A stretch of 64,000 nt of DNA from assembly GCF_015644585.1 (NCBI RefSeq), contig NZ_JADOBI010000001.1, positions 248,001 to 312,000 of the forward strand, read 5' to 3'. Numbering within the stretch: the stretch's first letter is position 1; the number at the start of each line of letters is the position of its first letter. Of this stretch, positions 28,300-39,876 are shown in pieces. This DNA comes from Rahnella laticis. Its GTDB lineage: Bacteria > Pseudomonadota > Gammaproteobacteria > Enterobacterales > Enterobacteriaceae. Made by a program: the position numbers and the translations under genes. A model generated the notes under the pieces. It saw only the letters and a list, made by a program, of their open reading frames with translations. It was not told the DNA's origin and did not search any database.

Positions 28300-28481
28300 G
28301 CCACGGTTAGCGGACGGAATGCGCCATATTCCGTCCATTCTTATCTGACGTTCCTTCCAGTTTCCGAAATATCCTCTCTCTCCTGAAGCAATTATCCGGT
28401 TTTTGTTTGATCTGAAACGGGGTATTCATCTGTCGAAGCTTTCATCATAAACGTTAATCTTTTCGTCACTACGAATACGTT

Positions 28482-29375
28482 ATGGAACAGCTAAAAGCCG
28501 AGTTAAGTATTGTTTTGGGCGAGCGGTTATCCCGCCTTGAATGCGTCAGTGAACAACCTTATGCCCATCTTTTCTCTCTTTATGATGAGCAGGGCTATGC
28601 AATGCCGCTGATGGCGAAAAGTTTTGTCTGCGAAGGCATCGCGGGGCAGGAAGCTTACAAACTCTCGATGCTGGCCAGAGAAGGCGTAGTGCGCGTGCCG
28701 ACGGTTTACGGCATGGTCACGACGCATCAAAAACCCTATCAGGAAATTTTACTGATTGAACGTCTGCGCGGCGTCTCAGCAGAAGCACCCACCCGCACGC
28801 CGGAACGCTGGAAAATATTGCAGGAGCAAATTGTTGAAGCGATGCTGGCATGGCACCGTATTGACAGCCACGGTTGCGTCGGTTCAGTCGACAGCACCCA
28901 GGAAAACCGCTGGGAAAACTGGTATCCGCAACGGGTTGAAGTGCTGTGGTCAACCTTATCAAATTTACAGGCTCCGGAACTCACGCCGGAAGATCGCACG
29001 GTGCTTTTCCGTTCCCGATCCAGTATTCCGACCTTGTTCCGGGAATTCGATGACACGCCGGTTCTGGTTCACGGCAATCTTTCCCTGCGCAGTATGCTGA
29101 AAGACCCGCGCAGCGATCAGCTTCTGGCGATGATTAATCCGGGCACCGTATTATGGGCGCCGCGTGAATTTGATTTATTCCGTCTTTGGGAAAAGGGCAT
29201 GAGCGAGCAACTGCTGTTCAGCTATTTGCAAAAAGCACCCGTCTCAGACACCTTCCTTGAGCGTCGTTGGTTCTATTTATTGTGGGAATCCGTCGCGCAC
29301 CTTATCCATACCGGTAAGCTCGATCGCCGCCAGTTTGACTATGCGCGACAGCAACTGTTGCCGTGGCTTAACTGA
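28482..29375 (+). CDS. ycbJ: YcbJ, aminoglycoside-phosphotransferase-fold protein of unknown role
   Basis: A 297-residue protein (E. coli YcbJ has the same length) with an APH/choline-kinase-like fold. The catalytic-loop motif, normally HGD...N, reads VHGNLSLRS, and the metal-binding ID position reads INPG. Both catalytic Asp are therefore Asn, which suggests a non-catalytic relative. It meets elyC tail to tail with an 8-bp overlap. There is no assigned function. Confidence 0.9.
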   Translation: MEQLKAELSIVLGERLSRLECVSEQPYAHLFSLYDEQGYAMPLMAKSFVCEGIAGQEAYKLSMLAREGVVRVPTVYGMVTTHQKPYQEILLIERLRGVSAEAPTRTPERWKILQEQIVEAMLAWHRIDSHGCVGSVDSTQENRWENWYPQRVEVLWSTLSNLQAPELTPEDRTVLFRSRSSIPTLFREFDDTPVLVHGNLSLRSMLKDPRSDQLLAMINPGTVLWAPREFDLFRLWEKGMSEQLLFSYLQKAPVSDTFLERRWFYLLWESVAHLIHTGKLDRRQFDYARQQLLPWLN

Positions 29376-30156
29376 CGGGCTTTGTTTCGGATGACGGCAA
29401 CGTCATCCATTGCCAGATACGCCCCAGCGTTTCGTACCACGCCCGTTCACTGTGAGATAAAAAAAGTGCCTGCGGAAGGGCTCTTTCCCACGGGTTTAGC
29501 GGGGAATCAATTGCCAGCTGATTGGCCGGAGCCGGGATTGGGTTCAGTCCTGCCTGCCTGAAGAAAACCAGTGCGCGGGGCAGATGATTGGCGGAAGTTA
29601 CCAACACGAAAGGCTGATCCCCGGCCAGAATTTTGACCTGCTGAGCTTCCTGATGCGTATCCCGTGGCTTATCGAGCAAAATGATATCGCTCCCCGGCAC
29701 ACCTAAACTCTCGGCGACTTTCCCCGCAACCGCCGCACTGCTCACCGGATTCGTCATGGCCTGCGCGCCGGTAAACACGATTTTTGATCCCGGATTTGCA
29801 CGATAAATTCGGATACCTTCTGCGACGCGGGGCAGGCTGTTGCTGATCAAGTTGGAGCTGGGTGCCCAGTCCGGGTTATAGGTATAGCCGCCACCGAGAA
29901 CGACAACGTATTTTACCGGCGGATGCGCCTGAGGCTGATAGGTCGGATAGCCAGATTCCACCGGGCGAAGTAAATTGTCAGCCATCGGCTGGAGGCTCAG
30001 CAGGAGCAACAGCAGCCAACTCAGTGAAAAAAACACTTTTCCGGTTTTTTGCCAGCGGGTCATCCACAACAACACCAGCGCGATCGCCATCATCAGCAGG
30101 ATAAAAGGCAGTGGCAATAACAGGCCGCCAACAGTTTTTTTTAGGATAAATAGCAT
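29368..30156 (-). CDS. elyC: Envelope biogenesis factor ElyC
   Basis: DUF218 inner-membrane protein; in E. coli ElyC (YcbC) is needed for normal peptidoglycan synthesis at low temperature and affects undecaprenyl-phosphate use. The 262 residues start with two membrane segments (MLFILKKTVGGLLLPLPFI and a second near residue 40), followed by the DUF218 core VVLGGGYTYNPD and TSANHLPRALVFFRQAG. It overlaps the end of ycbJ by 8 bp and diverges from cmoM. Confidence 0.93.
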   Translation of the reverse strand: MLFILKKTVGGLLLPLPFILLMMAIALVLLWMTRWQKTGKVFFSLSWLLLLLLSLQPMADNLLRPVESGYPTYQPQAHPPVKYVVVLGGGYTYNPDWAPSSNLISNSLPRVAEGIRIYRANPGSKIVFTGAQAMTNPVSSAAVAGKVAESLGVPGSDIILLDKPRDTHQEAQQVKILAGDQPFVLVTSANHLPRALVFFRQAGLNPIPAPANQLAIDSPLNPWERALPQALFLSHSERAWYETLGRIWQWMTLPSSETKPVS

Positions 30157-30312
30157 CAGAAACCGGTCCTTTTGGGTGAAAAAACGACATCCGGGCGTGA
30201 ATCAGTGTCAGGATGATTTATTCTATGCCAGCCTGTGCCAAAATAGCACCTCACGCGGCGATACCGCACAGAGATAACCCGGCAAAACGTTTTCAGGAAC
30301 AAGGTTCAATTC

Positions 30313-31098
30313 ATGCAGGATCGTAATTTTGACGATATGGCCGAAAAGTTTTCGCGCAATATCTACGGCACAACGAAAGGACGTATCCGTCAGGCCGTGC
30401 TGGGTCAGGATCTGCAGGAGTTGATGAAAACTTTGCCGCAGCGGCCGTTGCGTATTCTTGATGCGGGCGGCGGTGAAGGGCAAATGGCCTGCGAACTGGC
30501 CGCTTTAGGACATCAGGTCTTGTTGTGCGATCTCTCCGGTGAGATGATCCGTCGCGCGCAGGCTGCGGCGATTGAAAAAGGTGTGAGCGACAACATGCAA
30601 TTTGTACATTGTCCCGCTCAGCACATCGCAGAACATTTGGAAGCGCCGGTTGATCTGATATTGTTTCACGCGGTCATTGAATGGCTCGCGGAACCCCAAC
30701 AGGCACTGGCCGCACTGACCGATTGTCTGGTGCCGGGTGGCGCAATCTCGCTGATGTTTTACAATATCCACGGTCTGGTCATGCGCCACATGATCCTGGG
30801 AAATTTCGGTCATGTTGAAGCCGGCGTGCCAAAAATCAAAAAAAGCTCCCTGTTGCCCGATCATCCGCTGGAACCTGCGCAGGTCTATCAGTGGCTGGAA
30901 GAGCTTGGGATGCAGATAAGCGGCAAAACCGGTGTTAGAGTATTCCACGATTATTTGCGAAACAGACAACAACATAAGCAGGATTTTGACGAGCTTCTGG
31001 CGCTGGAACAGCGTTATTGCCGCCAGGAACCTTTTGTTAGTTTGGGACGTTACATCCATGTGATGGCGCACAAACCCATTCTGAAGGACGAATTATGA
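30313..31098 (+). CDS. cmoM: tRNA 5-carboxymethoxyuridine methyltransferase CmoM
   Basis: Class I SAM methyltransferase that methylates cmo5U34 of tRNA to mcmo5U. The 261 residues equal E. coli CmoM (SmtA). SAM motif I is visible as [19 protein letters not shown]. Its stop overlaps the mukF start (ATGA), making it the first gene of the cmoM-mukFEB unit. Confidence 0.95.
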   Translation: MQDRNFDDMAEKFSRNIYGTTKGRIRQAVLGQDLQELMKTLPQRPLRILDAGGGEGQMACELAALGHQVLLCDLSGEMIRRAQAAAIEKGVSDNMQFVHCPAQHIAEHLEAPVDLILFHAVIEWLAEPQQALAALTDCLVPGGAISLMFYNIHGLVMRHMILGNFGHVEAGVPKIKKSSLLPDHPLEPAQVYQWLEELGMQISGKTGVRVFHDYLRNRQQHKQDFDELLALEQRYCRQEPFVSLGRYIHVMAHKPILKDEL

Positions 31099-32417
31099 GT
31101 GAATTTTCCCAGACTGTACCCGAACTGGTCGCCTGGGCACGGAAAAATGATTTCTCAATTTCGCTGCCAACGGAGCGGCTGGCTTTTCTTCTGGCAATTG
31201 CCACGTTAAACAGCGAGCGCCTTGATGGGGAAATGAGTGAAGGTGAGCTGGTCGACGCGTTTCGTCACGTCAGTAAAGGTTTCGAGCAGACAAACGAAAC
31301 GGTCACCGTGCGTGCCAATAACGCCATCAATGATATGGTGCGTCAGCGTCTGCTCAACCGTTTTGTCAGCGAACTGGCGGATGGCAATGCCATTTATCGC
31401 CTGACGCCGCTGGCCATCGGTATTTCAGATTATTATATCCGTCAGCGCGAATTTTCTACCCTGCGATTGTCTATGCAATTGTCGATTGTTGCACAGGAGC
31501 TTAAACGTGCGGCCGATGCCGCCGAAGAGGGTGGCGATGATTTCCACTGGCATCGCAACGTTTATGCACCGCTGAAATATTCCGTCGCTGAAATTTTTGA
31601 CAGCATCGACATGACCCAGCGGATTATGGATGAGCAGCAACAGGGCGTGAAAGATGATATCGCCGGGCTGCTCAACAAAGACTGGCGTGCGGCCATTTCC
31701 AGCTGTGAAATCCTCCTGTCAGAAACCTCGGGCACGCTGCGTGAATTGCAGGATACGCTGGAAGCCGCGGGCGACCTGTTGCAGGCGCACCTGTTGCGTA
31801 TTCAGGATGCCACGATGGTGGAAATGGATCTAAGCTTCGTCGACAAACTGGTCTTCGATTTACAGAACAAACTCGACCGCATCACCAGCTGGGGCCAGCA
31901 GGCGATTGACCTGTGGATTGGCTACGACCGCCACGTGCATAAATTTATCCGTACGGCTATCGACATGGATAAAAACCGCGTATTTGCGCAACGTCTGCGC
32001 CAGTCGGTTCAAAACTATTTTGACCAGCCCTGGACGCTGACGTTTGCCAATGCGGATCGCTTGCTGGATATGCGTGATGAAGAACTGGCTTTACGCAGCG
32101 AGGAAGTCACCGGCGAATTACCGCCGGATCTGGAATTTGAAGAATTTAACGAAATCCGCGAACAGCTTGCGGCATTGATTGAACAGGCATTACAGGTCTA
32201 TCAACAACAGAAAACGCCGCTCAATCTGGGCATGGTAATGCGCGAATATCTCAAACAGTATCCGCGTGCCCGACACTTTGATGTCGCGCGAATTGTGGTC
32301 GACCAGGCAGTTCGCCTTGGTGTGGCTGAAGCAGATTTTTCAGGGTTGCATGCCGAATGGCAGGCAATCAATGATTACGGAGCCAAGGTGCAGGCCCATG
32401 TCATCGACAAATATTGA
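31095..32417 (+). CDS. mukF: Chromosome partition protein MukF (kleisin)
   Basis: Kleisin subunit of the MukBEF condensin; its N-terminal winged-helix dimerises and its C-terminus binds the MukB head. The 440 residues match E. coli length and start [22 protein letters not shown]. It overlaps cmoM by 4 nt and mukE by 20 nt, so the four genes are tightly coupled. Confidence 0.97.
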   Translation: MSEFSQTVPELVAWARKNDFSISLPTERLAFLLAIATLNSERLDGEMSEGELVDAFRHVSKGFEQTNETVTVRANNAINDMVRQRLLNRFVSELADGNAIYRLTPLAIGISDYYIRQREFSTLRLSMQLSIVAQELKRAADAAEEGGDDFHWHRNVYAPLKYSVAEIFDSIDMTQRIMDEQQQGVKDDIAGLLNKDWRAAISSCEILLSETSGTLRELQDTLEAAGDLLQAHLLRIQDATMVEMDLSFVDKLVFDLQNKLDRITSWGQQAIDLWIGYDRHVHKFIRTAIDMDKNRVFAQRLRQSVQNYFDQPWTLTFANADRLLDMRDEELALRSEEVTGELPPDLEFEEFNEIREQLAALIEQALQVYQQQKTPLNLGMVMREYLKQYPRARHFDVARIVVDQAVRLGVAEADFSGLHAEWQAINDYGAKVQAHVIDKY

Positions 32418-33129
32418 ACACATAATGCCAGCTAAGCTGGCGCAGGCACTGGCAAATTCAGTGTTTCCTGCTCTCGACAGCCAGCTGCGTTCTGGCCGCC
32501 ATATCGGCATCGATGAACTCGATAACCACGCTTTCCTGATGGATTATCAGGAAGAAATGGAGTTGTTTTACAGTCGCTACAGCGTAGAGCTAATCCGGGC
32601 ACCTGAAGGTTTCTTCTATTTGCGCCCGCGCTCGACGACGCTGATCCCCCGTTCGGTGCTTTCCGAGCTGGACATGATGGTCGGGAAAATTCTCTGCTAT
32701 CTGTATCTCAGCCCGGAACGCCTTGCGCACGAAGGGATTTTTACCCAGCAGGAACTGTATGACGAGCTGCTGAGTCTGGCCGATGAAAACAAGCTGTTGA
32801 AATATGTCAATCAGCGCTCAACCGGATCGGATTTAGACCGCCAGAAATTACAGGATAAAGTCCGTACTTCTTTGAACCGTCTGCGCCGTCTGGGCATGGT
32901 GTATTTCATGGGTGTCGACAGCAGCAAATTCCGTATCACCGAAGCGGTATTTCGTTTTGGCGCGGATGTTCGCAGCGGCGATGATGCCCGTGAAGCACAG
33001 CTACGGATGATCCGCGACGGCGAAGCGATGCCCGTCGACAGTGCGTTGTCTCTGAACGACGAAAGCGAAGAGGGCGAATTGCAGGCAGGGCATCAGGGAC
33101 CTGATAGCGCAGAGGATGAACAGGAATGA
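32398..33129 (+). CDS. mukE: Chromosome partition protein MukE
   Basis: KITE subunit that binds MukF in the condensin complex. From the ATG at 32398 it has 243 residues, beginning [20 protein letters not shown] as in E. coli (234), with a longer acidic tail. A frame back to 32266 lies inside mukF and is not used. It overlaps mukF by 20 nt and mukB by 4 nt. Confidence 0.96.
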   Translation: MSSTNIEHIMPAKLAQALANSVFPALDSQLRSGRHIGIDELDNHAFLMDYQEEMELFYSRYSVELIRAPEGFFYLRPRSTTLIPRSVLSELDMMVGKILCYLYLSPERLAHEGIFTQQELYDELLSLADENKLLKYVNQRSTGSDLDRQKLQDKVRTSLNRLRRLGMVYFMGVDSSKFRITEAVFRFGADVRSGDDAREAQLRMIRDGEAMPVDSALSLNDESEEGELQAGHQGPDSAEDEQE

Positions 33130-36100
33130 TTGAACGCGGTAAATTTCGCTCACTGACGCTGGTTAACTGGAACGGGTTCTTTGCCCGGACTTTTGACCTC
33201 GATTCACTGGTCACCACGCTTTCCGGCGGTAACGGTGCGGGTAAATCCACCACCATGGCCGCGTTTGTTACGGCGCTGATCCCCGATCTGACACTGCTGC
33301 ACTTCCGTAATACCACGGAAGCCGGCGCAACCTCAGGTTCCCGCGATAAAGGTCTGCACGGCAAATTGCGTGCGGGCGTGTGTTACTCGGTGCTGGATGT
33401 CGTTAACTCGCGCCACCAGCGCATTGTGGTTGGCGTACGTTTGCAACAGGTTGCAGGCCGTGACCGCAAAGTTGACATTAAACCGTTCACTATTCAGGGC
33501 TTGCCGGTTGCGGTGAATCCGACGGAAATGCTGACGGAAACGGTGGGAGAGCGCCAGGCTCGCGTGCTGTCTTTGCAGGAGCTGAAAGATCGCGTCGAAG
33601 CCATGGAAGGTGTCCAGTTTAAGCAGTTCAACTCGATCACCGATTATCATGCGCTGATGTTCGATCTGGGTGTCATCCCGCGTCGTTTACGTTCGGCATC
33701 TGACCGCAGCAAGTTCTATCGTCTGATTGAAGCCTCGCTGTACGGCGGGATTTCCAGCGCCATCACACGTTCCCTGCGCGACTACCTGTTGCCGGAAAAC
33801 AGCGGTGTGCGTAAGGCTTTCCAGGATATGGAAGCCGCGCTGCGTGAAAACCGCATGACGCTGGAAGCTATTCGCGTAACGCAATCCGACCGTGACCTGT
33901 TCAAGCATCTGATTTCTGAAGCGACATCTTACGTGGCGGCTGACTATATGCGCCACGCCAATGAACGTCGTATTCACCTCGATGGCGCGCTGGTATTGCG
34001 TAACGATTTGCTTACCAGCCGGAAACAGTTGTCCGGTGAGCAATACCGTCATGTCGAAATGGCGCGTGAACTGGCCGAGCAGAGCGGTTCGCAAAGTGAT
34101 CTGGAAACCGATTATCAGGCCGCCAGCGATCATCTCAGTCTGGTGCAGACCGCGATGCGTCAGCAGGAAAAAATCGAGCGTTATGAAGGTGATCTCGAAG
34201 AGCTGACGTACCGTCTGGAAGAACAGAATGAAGTCGTGGCGGAAGCCAGCGAACTGCATGCTGAACATGAAGCGCGAGCCGAGGCCGCCGAGCTTGAAGT
34301 CGATGAGCTGAAAAGCCAGCTTGCCGATTACCAGCAGGCGCTGGACGTTCAGCAAACCCGTGCGATTCAATACCAGCAGGCGTTGCAGGCCATTGAACGT
34401 GCGCGCGACCTGTGCCAGATCCCGGATCTGAGCACCCAAAACAGCGAAGAGTGGCTGGAAACATTCCAGAGCAAAGAGCAGGAAGCCACAGAAATCCTGC
34501 TCCAGCTGGAACAAAAAATGAGCGTGGCATCAGCGGCGCACAATCAGTTTGAAACTGCGTATCAGCTGGTGGTGAAAATCGCCGGTGAAGTCAGCCGCAG
34601 TCAGGCCTGGCAAACTGCGCGTGAATTATTACGTGACTGGTCTTCTCAGCAGCATCAGGCAGAGCGCGTCGAACCGCTGCGGATGCGTTTGTCCGAGCTT
34701 GAAAATCGTCTTCGTGAGCAGCAGGACGCTGAGCGTCAGTTGCAGGAATTCTGCAAACGCACCGGCCAGGATGTGCAGCCGGAAGATCTGGACGAAATGC
34801 AGCGCGAGCTGGAAGTGCAGATTGAAGAGTTGCAGGGTGTGGTTTCACAGGCTGGTGAACGCCGCATGGAAATGCGTCAGGAGCTCGAGCAGGTTCAGTC
34901 GCGTATCCGTGAACTGACTGCCCGTGCGCCGGTCTGGCTGGCCGCTCAGGAAGCACTGAGCCAGCTGAGTGAGCAAAGTAAGGAACCGCTGGAAAACAGC
35001 CAGCAGGTGACTGAATACATGCAGCAGTTGCTGGAAACCGAACGCGAAACGACGGTTGAACGCGATGAAGTCGCTGCACGTAAGCGGCGCATCGAAGGCC
35101 AGATAACCCGTCTGAGCCAGCCAAGCGGTGCGGAAGATTCCCGCATGATTGCGCTGGCCGAACGTTTCGGTGGCGTACTGCTCTCCGAGATTTATGACGA
35201 CGTCACAATCGACGACGCGCCGTATTTCTCCGCGTTGTATGGCCCGTCACGTCACGCGATCGTCGTGCCTGGTCTGTCGTTGATCCGCGATCAGCTCGAC
35301 GGGCTGGACGATTGTCCGGAAGACCTCTATCTGATCGAAGGGGATCCGCAGTCATTTGACGATAACGTCTTTGAAGTGGAAGAAATGCAGGGCGCGGTGC
35401 TGGTCAAAACCGGCGACCGCCAGTGGCGTTATTCCCACTTCCCGCAGGTGCCGCTGTTTGGTCGTGCCGCGCGTGAAAATCGCCTCGAAACCCTGCATAA
35501 AGAGCGTGAAACGTTATCCGAGCGTTACGCGACACTGTCGTTTGACGTCCAGAAAATCCAGCGCGCGCATCAGGCGTTCAGCCGTTTCATCGGCAGCCAT
35601 CTGGCCGTTGCTTTTGATGCCGATCCTGAAGCAGAAATCCGCACACTGAGCGGGCGTCGTGGTGAGCTCGAGCGTGCCCTGAATGCGCACGAAAGCCAGA
35701 ATCAGCAGCAACGTCAGCAATACGAACAGGCTAAAGAAGCCGTCGCGATGCTGAACAAATTGCAGCCGCGTGTTGGTTTGTTATGCGATGAAACGCTGAT
35801 CGACCGTGTGGAAGAAATCCGTGAAGAAATGGATGAAGCGCAGGATTCTGCCCGTTTCATCCAGCAGCATGGCATTTCTCTGGGCAAACTCGAACCGCTG
35901 GTCTCGGTGTTACAAAGTGACCCGGAACAGCACGAGCAGCTGAAAGAAGATTATGCGCAGGCTCAGCATGCACAGCGTCTGGCGAAACAGCAGGCGTTTG
36001 CCCTGACCGAAGTCGTTCAGCGTCGCGCTCACTTCGGCTACACCGATTCTGCCGGTATGCTCAATGAAAACAGTGACCTGAATGACAAACTGCGTCAACG

Positions 36101-37574
36101 CCTCGAGCATGCGGAAGCTGAACGTACCCGCGCCCGTGAGCAGATGCGTCAGCATCAGACCCAGCTGACGCAATACAGTCAGGTTCTGGCATCCCTGAAA
36201 AGTTCGTTTGATGCCAAACGCGACATGCTCAAAGAGCTGAGCCAGGAATTGCAGGATATTGGCGTTCAGGCCGATCCGAACGCCGAAGCGCGCGCCAAAA
36301 CGCGCCGCGATGAATTGCATACCGCCCTCAGTACGAACCGTGCGCGCTGCAACCAGCTCGAAAAACAGATTACTTTCTGTGAAGCCGAGATGGACAATTT
36401 GCAGAAGAAATTGCGTAAGCTCGAACGCGATTACCATCAGAGCCGTGAGCAGGTGGTGACGTCGAAAGCTGGCTGGTGCGCCGTGATGCGTCTGGTGAAA
36501 GATAATGGCGTTGAGCGCCGTCTTCACCGCCGCGAGCTGGCCTATATGGATGGCGACGAACTGCGTTCTATGTCGGATAAATCGCTCGGGGCGCTGCGTC
36601 TGGCGGTGTCTGACAACGAACATCTGCGCGATGTGCTGCGTCTTTCTGAAGATCCAAAACGTCCTGAGCGCAAAATTCAGTTCTACATTGCGGTCTATCA
36701 GCATCTGCGCGAGCGTATCCGTCAGGATATTATCCGCACTGACGATCCGGTGGAAGCCATCGAGCAGATGGAAATCGAGCTGGGACGCCTGACTGAAGAG
36801 CTGACAGCGCGTGAACAACAGCTGGCCATCAGTTCGAAGAGTGTGGCGAATATTATTCGCAAGACGATTCAGCGTGAGCAAAACCGTATCCGTCAGCTCA
36901 ACCAGGGTCTGCAGGCCGTGGCGTTTGGTCAGGTCAAAAGTGTGCGTCTGAACGTCAATGTGCGTGAAGCCCACGCCGGTTTACTGGATGTACTTTCTGA
37001 ACAACAGGAACAGCATCAGGACTTGTTCAGCAGCAACCGTCTGACCTTCTCCGAAGCGCTGGCAAAACTGTATCAGCGCCTGAATCCGCAGATCGATATG
37101 GGGCAACGTACGCCGCAAACGATCGGTGAAGAACTGCTGGATTACCGTAACTACCTCGAAATGGAGGTGGAAGTTAACCGTGGTTCTGATGGCTGGCTGC
37201 GTGCAGAAAGTGGCGCGTTGTCTACCGGTGAAGCGATCGGTACAGGTATGTCGATTCTGGTGATGGTGGTTCAGAGCTGGGAAGACGAATCGAGCCGCAT
37301 GCGTGGTAAAGATATTTCGCCTTGTCGTCTTCTGTTCCTCGACGAAGCGGCCCGTCTGGATGCCAAATCTATCGCTACGCTGTTTGAGCTTTGCGACCGG
37401 TTGGAAATGCAGCTTATTATCGCGGCGCCAGAAAATATCAGCCCGGAAAAAGGCACGACTTACAAACTGGTGCGTAAAGTGTTCGGCAATAACGAACATG
37501 TGCATGTAGTGGGTTTACGTGGGTTTGCTCCGGAGCTTCCTGCACTGGCAACGACAGAAGCCGACGTTTCCTGA
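33126..37574 (+). CDS. mukB: Chromosome partition protein MukB (SMC-like ATPase)
   Basis: SMC-like ATPase of the MukBEF condensin that compacts and helps segregate the chromosome. It has 1482 residues (E. coli 1486): an N-terminal ATPase half with Walker [10 protein letters not shown] (34-42), coiled coils from about 270 to 660, a hinge around 670-780, a second coiled coil to about 1130, and a C-terminal ATPase half with the signature [10 protein letters not shown] and Walker [12 protein letters not shown]. It starts in the mukE stop (ATGA). A terminator follows. Confidence 0.98.
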   Translation: MIERGKFRSLTLVNWNGFFARTFDLDSLVTTLSGGNGAGKSTTMAAFVTALIPDLTLLHFRNTTEAGATSGSRDKGLHGKLRAGVCYSVLDVVNSRHQRIVVGVRLQQVAGRDRKVDIKPFTIQGLPVAVNPTEMLTETVGERQARVLSLQELKDRVEAMEGVQFKQFNSITDYHALMFDLGVIPRRLRSASDRSKFYRLIEASLYGGISSAITRSLRDYLLPENSGVRKAFQDMEAALRENRMTLEAIRVTQSDRDLFKHLISEATSYVAADYMRHANERRIHLDGALVLRNDLLTSRKQLSGEQYRHVEMARELAEQSGSQSDLETDYQAASDHLSLVQTAMRQQEKIERYEGDLEELTYRLEEQNEVVAEASELHAEHEARAEAAELEVDELKSQLADYQQALDVQQTRAIQYQQALQAIERARDLCQIPDLSTQNSEEWLETFQSKEQEATEILLQLEQKMSVASAAHNQFETAYQLVVKIAGEVSRSQAWQTARELLRDWSSQQHQAERVEPLRMRLSELENRLREQQDAERQLQEFCKRTGQDVQPEDLDEMQRELEVQIEELQGVVSQAGERRMEMRQELEQVQSRIRELTARAPVWLAAQEALSQLSEQSKEPLENSQQVTEYMQQLLETERETTVERDEVAARKRRIEGQITRLSQPSGAEDSRMIALAERFGGVLLSEIYDDVTIDDAPYFSALYGPSRHAIVVPGLSLIRDQLDGLDDCPEDLYLIEGDPQSFDDNVFEVEEMQGAVLVKTGDRQWRYSHFPQVPLFGRAARENRLETLHKERETLSERYATLSFDVQKIQRAHQAFSRFIGSHLAVAFDADPEAEIRTLSGRRGELERALNAHESQNQQQRQQYEQAKEAVAMLNKLQPRVGLLCDETLIDRVEEIREEMDEAQDSARFIQQHGISLGKLEPLVSVLQSDPEQHEQLKEDYAQAQHAQRLAKQQAFALTEVVQRRAHFGYTDSAGMLNENSDLNDKLRQRLEHAEAERTRAREQMRQHQTQLTQYSQVLASLKSSFDAKRDMLKELSQELQDIGVQADPNAEARAKTRRDELHTALSTNRARCNQLEKQITFCEAEMDNLQKKLRKLERDYHQSREQVVTSKAGWCAVMRLVKDNGVERRLHRRELAYMDGDELRSMSDKSLGALRLAVSDNEHLRDVLRLSEDPKRPERKIQFYIAVYQHLRERIRQDIIRTDDPVEAIEQMEIELGRLTEELTAREQQLAISSKSVANIIRKTIQREQNRIRQLNQGLQAVAFGQVKSVRLNVNVREAHAGLLDVLSEQQEQHQDLFSSNRLTFSEALAKLYQRLNPQIDMGQRTPQTIGEELLDYRNYLEMEVEVNRGSDGWLRAESGALSTGEAIGTGMSILVMVVQSWEDESSRMRGKDISPCRLLFLDEAARLDAKSIATLFELCDRLEMQLIIAAPENISPEKGTTYKLVRKVFGNNEHVHVVGLRGFAPELPALATTEADVS

Positions 37575-37592
37575 TCCGTTTCTGAAGTCCTG

Positions 37593-37623
37593 ACGCCCTG
37601 GTATTTGACCGGGGCGTTTTTTA
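37593..37623 (+). terminator. mukB terminator
   Basis: ACGCCCTGG pairs with CCGGGGCGT (one G-T wobble) around a 7-nt loop, followed by a T-run. It starts 19 nt after the mukB stop. Confidence 0.9.
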
Positions 37624-37720
37624 TTGTTTTCGGCTCCTTATTTTCTTCATACTTCTTTCCTTAAATATTGATTTACCCTCAGAATATTACTTATTCATTT
37701 CTCTGATACTTTCTTAAGAA

Positions 37721-37735
37721 TATGTCTTAGACATA
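37721..37735. repeat. Palindrome in the mukB-ldtD gap
   Basis: TATGTCT-T-AGACATA, with the related elements TCTTAAGA (37712-37719) and TTAAGACAT (37744-37752) beside it. Looks like an operator cluster, 246 nt before ldtD. No known regulator is assigned. Confidence 0.4.
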
Positions 37736-37810
37736 AATAACAATTAAGACATTTTCAAATACCTGGCTGAATAGTGAGCTAATGCTTTGCCGCAGAATGG
37801 AAAGTACACA

Positions 37811-37879
37811 ATGAAGTCTTTATTTCGGGTGACGGCTGGCTTAGAGTCTTTACGTGAGATACGGACTCTATTGCATTGA
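37811..37879 (+). CDS. Candidate 22-residue small ORF upstream of ldtD
   Basis: ORF from ATG to TGA, starting MKSLFRVTAGLESLRE. GGAAAG ends 6 nt before the ATG. A 7-bp hairpin (TAGAGTC at 37842 with GACTCTA at 37864) lies inside it. It could be a leader peptide of ldtD or chance; there is no terminator between it and ldtD. The remaining gap sequence 37880-37980 holds A/T-rich DNA and the ldtD ribosome site. Confidence 0.25.
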   Translation: MKSLFRVTAGLESLREIRTLLH

Positions 37880-37980
37880 GTTCCTACGCAAAAAAAGAAT
37901 TCTCTTTATATACTTAATCCAAGAGCTGCTGGCTTAATTTTGGGGATCAAATTGGGCAATTTATCGGGAGGCAAGGGAAA

Positions 37981-39831
37981 ATGTTAATGAATCAAAGGTC
38001 TCTCAGGTTTTTAGTCGCCAGCTGTCTGCTGGCAAGCGGTCTGTCGCCATGGTTTTCTGCCTGGGCCGTAGTACCCACTATGCCGGTAGGAAAAACCACG
38101 CTATCCAGCGTTCAGAGCATGAGTCAGTTGCAGGCAGAACTGGCGCCGCGCGGCATTCGTCCGCTGTATCTATCATCTTTGTCCTCACTTTACGCTGCCA
38201 ACCATATGGAGCCGATGTGGAATGACAGGGGATCCATCCAGATTTTCCAGCAGCAATTAGCTGAGCTGGCGATTTCAGGCATTCAGCCGCAGTTTACGCA
38301 ATGGGTTAAATGGCTGACGGATCCTGAGGTCAAGGGAATGGCGCGCGATGTTGTATTGTCCGATGCAATGCTGGGGTATTTGCAATTTACCAGCAGCGTC
38401 GAAGCCAATGGTGACAAATGGCTTTACAGCAACGTGCCCTACAAAATGACTACGCCGCCGCTGACGGTGATTAACCAGTGGCAACTGGCTGTACGTCAGG
38501 GCGACACGGCGCGGTATCTGTCAACGCTGACGCCGCAACATCCTTATTACGCCAAAATGCACGATGCCCTGAAGCTGATGTTGGCAGACAATCGTCCGTG
38601 GCCGGTGATGAACGGCGCGGCAAGTTTGCGTCCCGACCAAATCAGCGACGATGTGCCTGCGCTGCGTGAAATCCTGACCCGAACGGGCATGATGGTGGCG
38701 TCCCCGGAAGAGGCTAAATCGCCGAAACCGACCGATGAAACTATTGCGCCTAACGTACCGGGAAGTGCGGCGAATGACGATTTGTCTGTCGATGAGGCCG
38801 CAGACAAAGCGCAACCAGCGACACCAGCGGTCAGTCCTTCTGCGACTTCGGTCCAGGATGTGTTGCCGACGGTTCAGGCCGGTGATACACCTGCTCCGGC
38901 CGCGCCGGTTGTTGTGTCGAATAATCAGTACACGCCGGATCTGGTTGAAGCCGTTAAGCGCTTTCAGAAATGGCAGGGGCTGGAGGCGGATGGCATTATT
39001 GGCGGACGTACGCGTCAGTGGCTGAATGCATCTCCGCAATTGCGTGCCACATTGCTGGCGCTAAACATTCAACGTTTACGTATTCTTCCGGGCAATGTGA
39101 ATACGGGCATTATGGTGAATATTCCCAACTACCAGCTCACGTATTATCTCAACGGTAGTGAAGTTTTATCCTCGCGGGTCATTGTCGGGCGTCCGAGCCG
39201 CAAAACACCGTTAATGAGCAGTGCGCTGAATAACGTTGTGGTCAATCCGCCGTGGAACGTGCCGACGACCTTAGTGCGTGAAGATATTGTGCCTAAGGCC
39301 ATGAATAACCCATCGTACTTCCAGCAGCACGGTTACCAGGTGTTATCCGGCTGGAGTAATGATGCGGAAGTGATTGATCCGGCGATGATTGACTGGGCGA
39401 TGGTTTCGCCAGGTCATTTCCCGTACCGTATCCGTCAGGCGCCGGGCGCGAGCAATTCCCTTGGCCGGTATAAATTCAATATGCCGAGCTCAGATGCTAT
39501 TTATCTGCATGATACGCCTAACCACAACCTGTTCAGCAAAGACATTCGTGCGCTGAGTTCAGGGTGCGTACGCGTAAACAAAGCGTCGGAACTGGCCAAT
39601 ATGTTGTTACAGGATGCGGGCTGGAACGATACCCGAATTTCTTCAGCGCTTCAGGGCGGTAATACGACGTATGTAGCGATCCGTCATCACATACCGGTAA
39701 AACTGTTCTATCTGACGGCCTGGGTGGCTGATGATGGTAAGCCGCAATTCCGTACAGATATTTACAATTACGATGCGACTGTGCGATCAGGTGCACAAAT
39801 TTTGCCTCAGGCTGAAATATTGCTCCAATAA
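37981..39831 (+). CDS. ldtD: L,D-transpeptidase LdtD (YcbB)
   Basis: Periplasmic L,D-transpeptidase that makes 3-3 crosslinks in peptidoglycan. The 616 residues (E. coli YcbB 615) show an N-terminal signal segment (RFLVASCLLASGLSPWFSAWA), a scaffold part, a Pro/Ala-rich linker near 245-310, a peptidoglycan-binding repeat (LVEAVKRFQKWQGLEADGII), and the YkuD domain with HDTPNHNLF and catalytic Cys529 in SSGCVRVN. AGGCAAGG precedes the start. It is followed by mepK, another peptidoglycan enzyme. Confidence 0.96.
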   Translation: MLMNQRSLRFLVASCLLASGLSPWFSAWAVVPTMPVGKTTLSSVQSMSQLQAELAPRGIRPLYLSSLSSLYAANHMEPMWNDRGSIQIFQQQLAELAISGIQPQFTQWVKWLTDPEVKGMARDVVLSDAMLGYLQFTSSVEANGDKWLYSNVPYKMTTPPLTVINQWQLAVRQGDTARYLSTLTPQHPYYAKMHDALKLMLADNRPWPVMNGAASLRPDQISDDVPALREILTRTGMMVASPEEAKSPKPTDETIAPNVPGSAANDDLSVDEAADKAQPATPAVSPSATSVQDVLPTVQAGDTPAPAAPVVVSNNQYTPDLVEAVKRFQKWQGLEADGIIGGRTRQWLNASPQLRATLLALNIQRLRILPGNVNTGIMVNIPNYQLTYYLNGSEVLSSRVIVGRPSRKTPLMSSALNNVVVNPPWNVPTTLVREDIVPKAMNNPSYFQQHGYQVLSGWSNDAEVIDPAMIDWAMVSPGHFPYRIRQAPGASNSLGRYKFNMPSSDAIYLHDTPNHNLFSKDIRALSSGCVRVNKASELANMLLQDAGWNDTRISSALQGGNTTYVAIRHHIPVKLFYLTAWVADDGKPQFRTDIYNYDATVRSGAQILPQAEILLQ

Positions 39832-39876
39832 ATGCAGTAAAACTAATCTGATAAGGGTCTGAATACTTGGCCCGAC

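Noticed and set aside
35910-36974. 354-codon minus-strand ORF opposite mukB
   Set aside because: Long only because of the codon bias of mukB coiled-coil DNA; there is no ribosome site or promoter, and it is fully inside a conserved gene.
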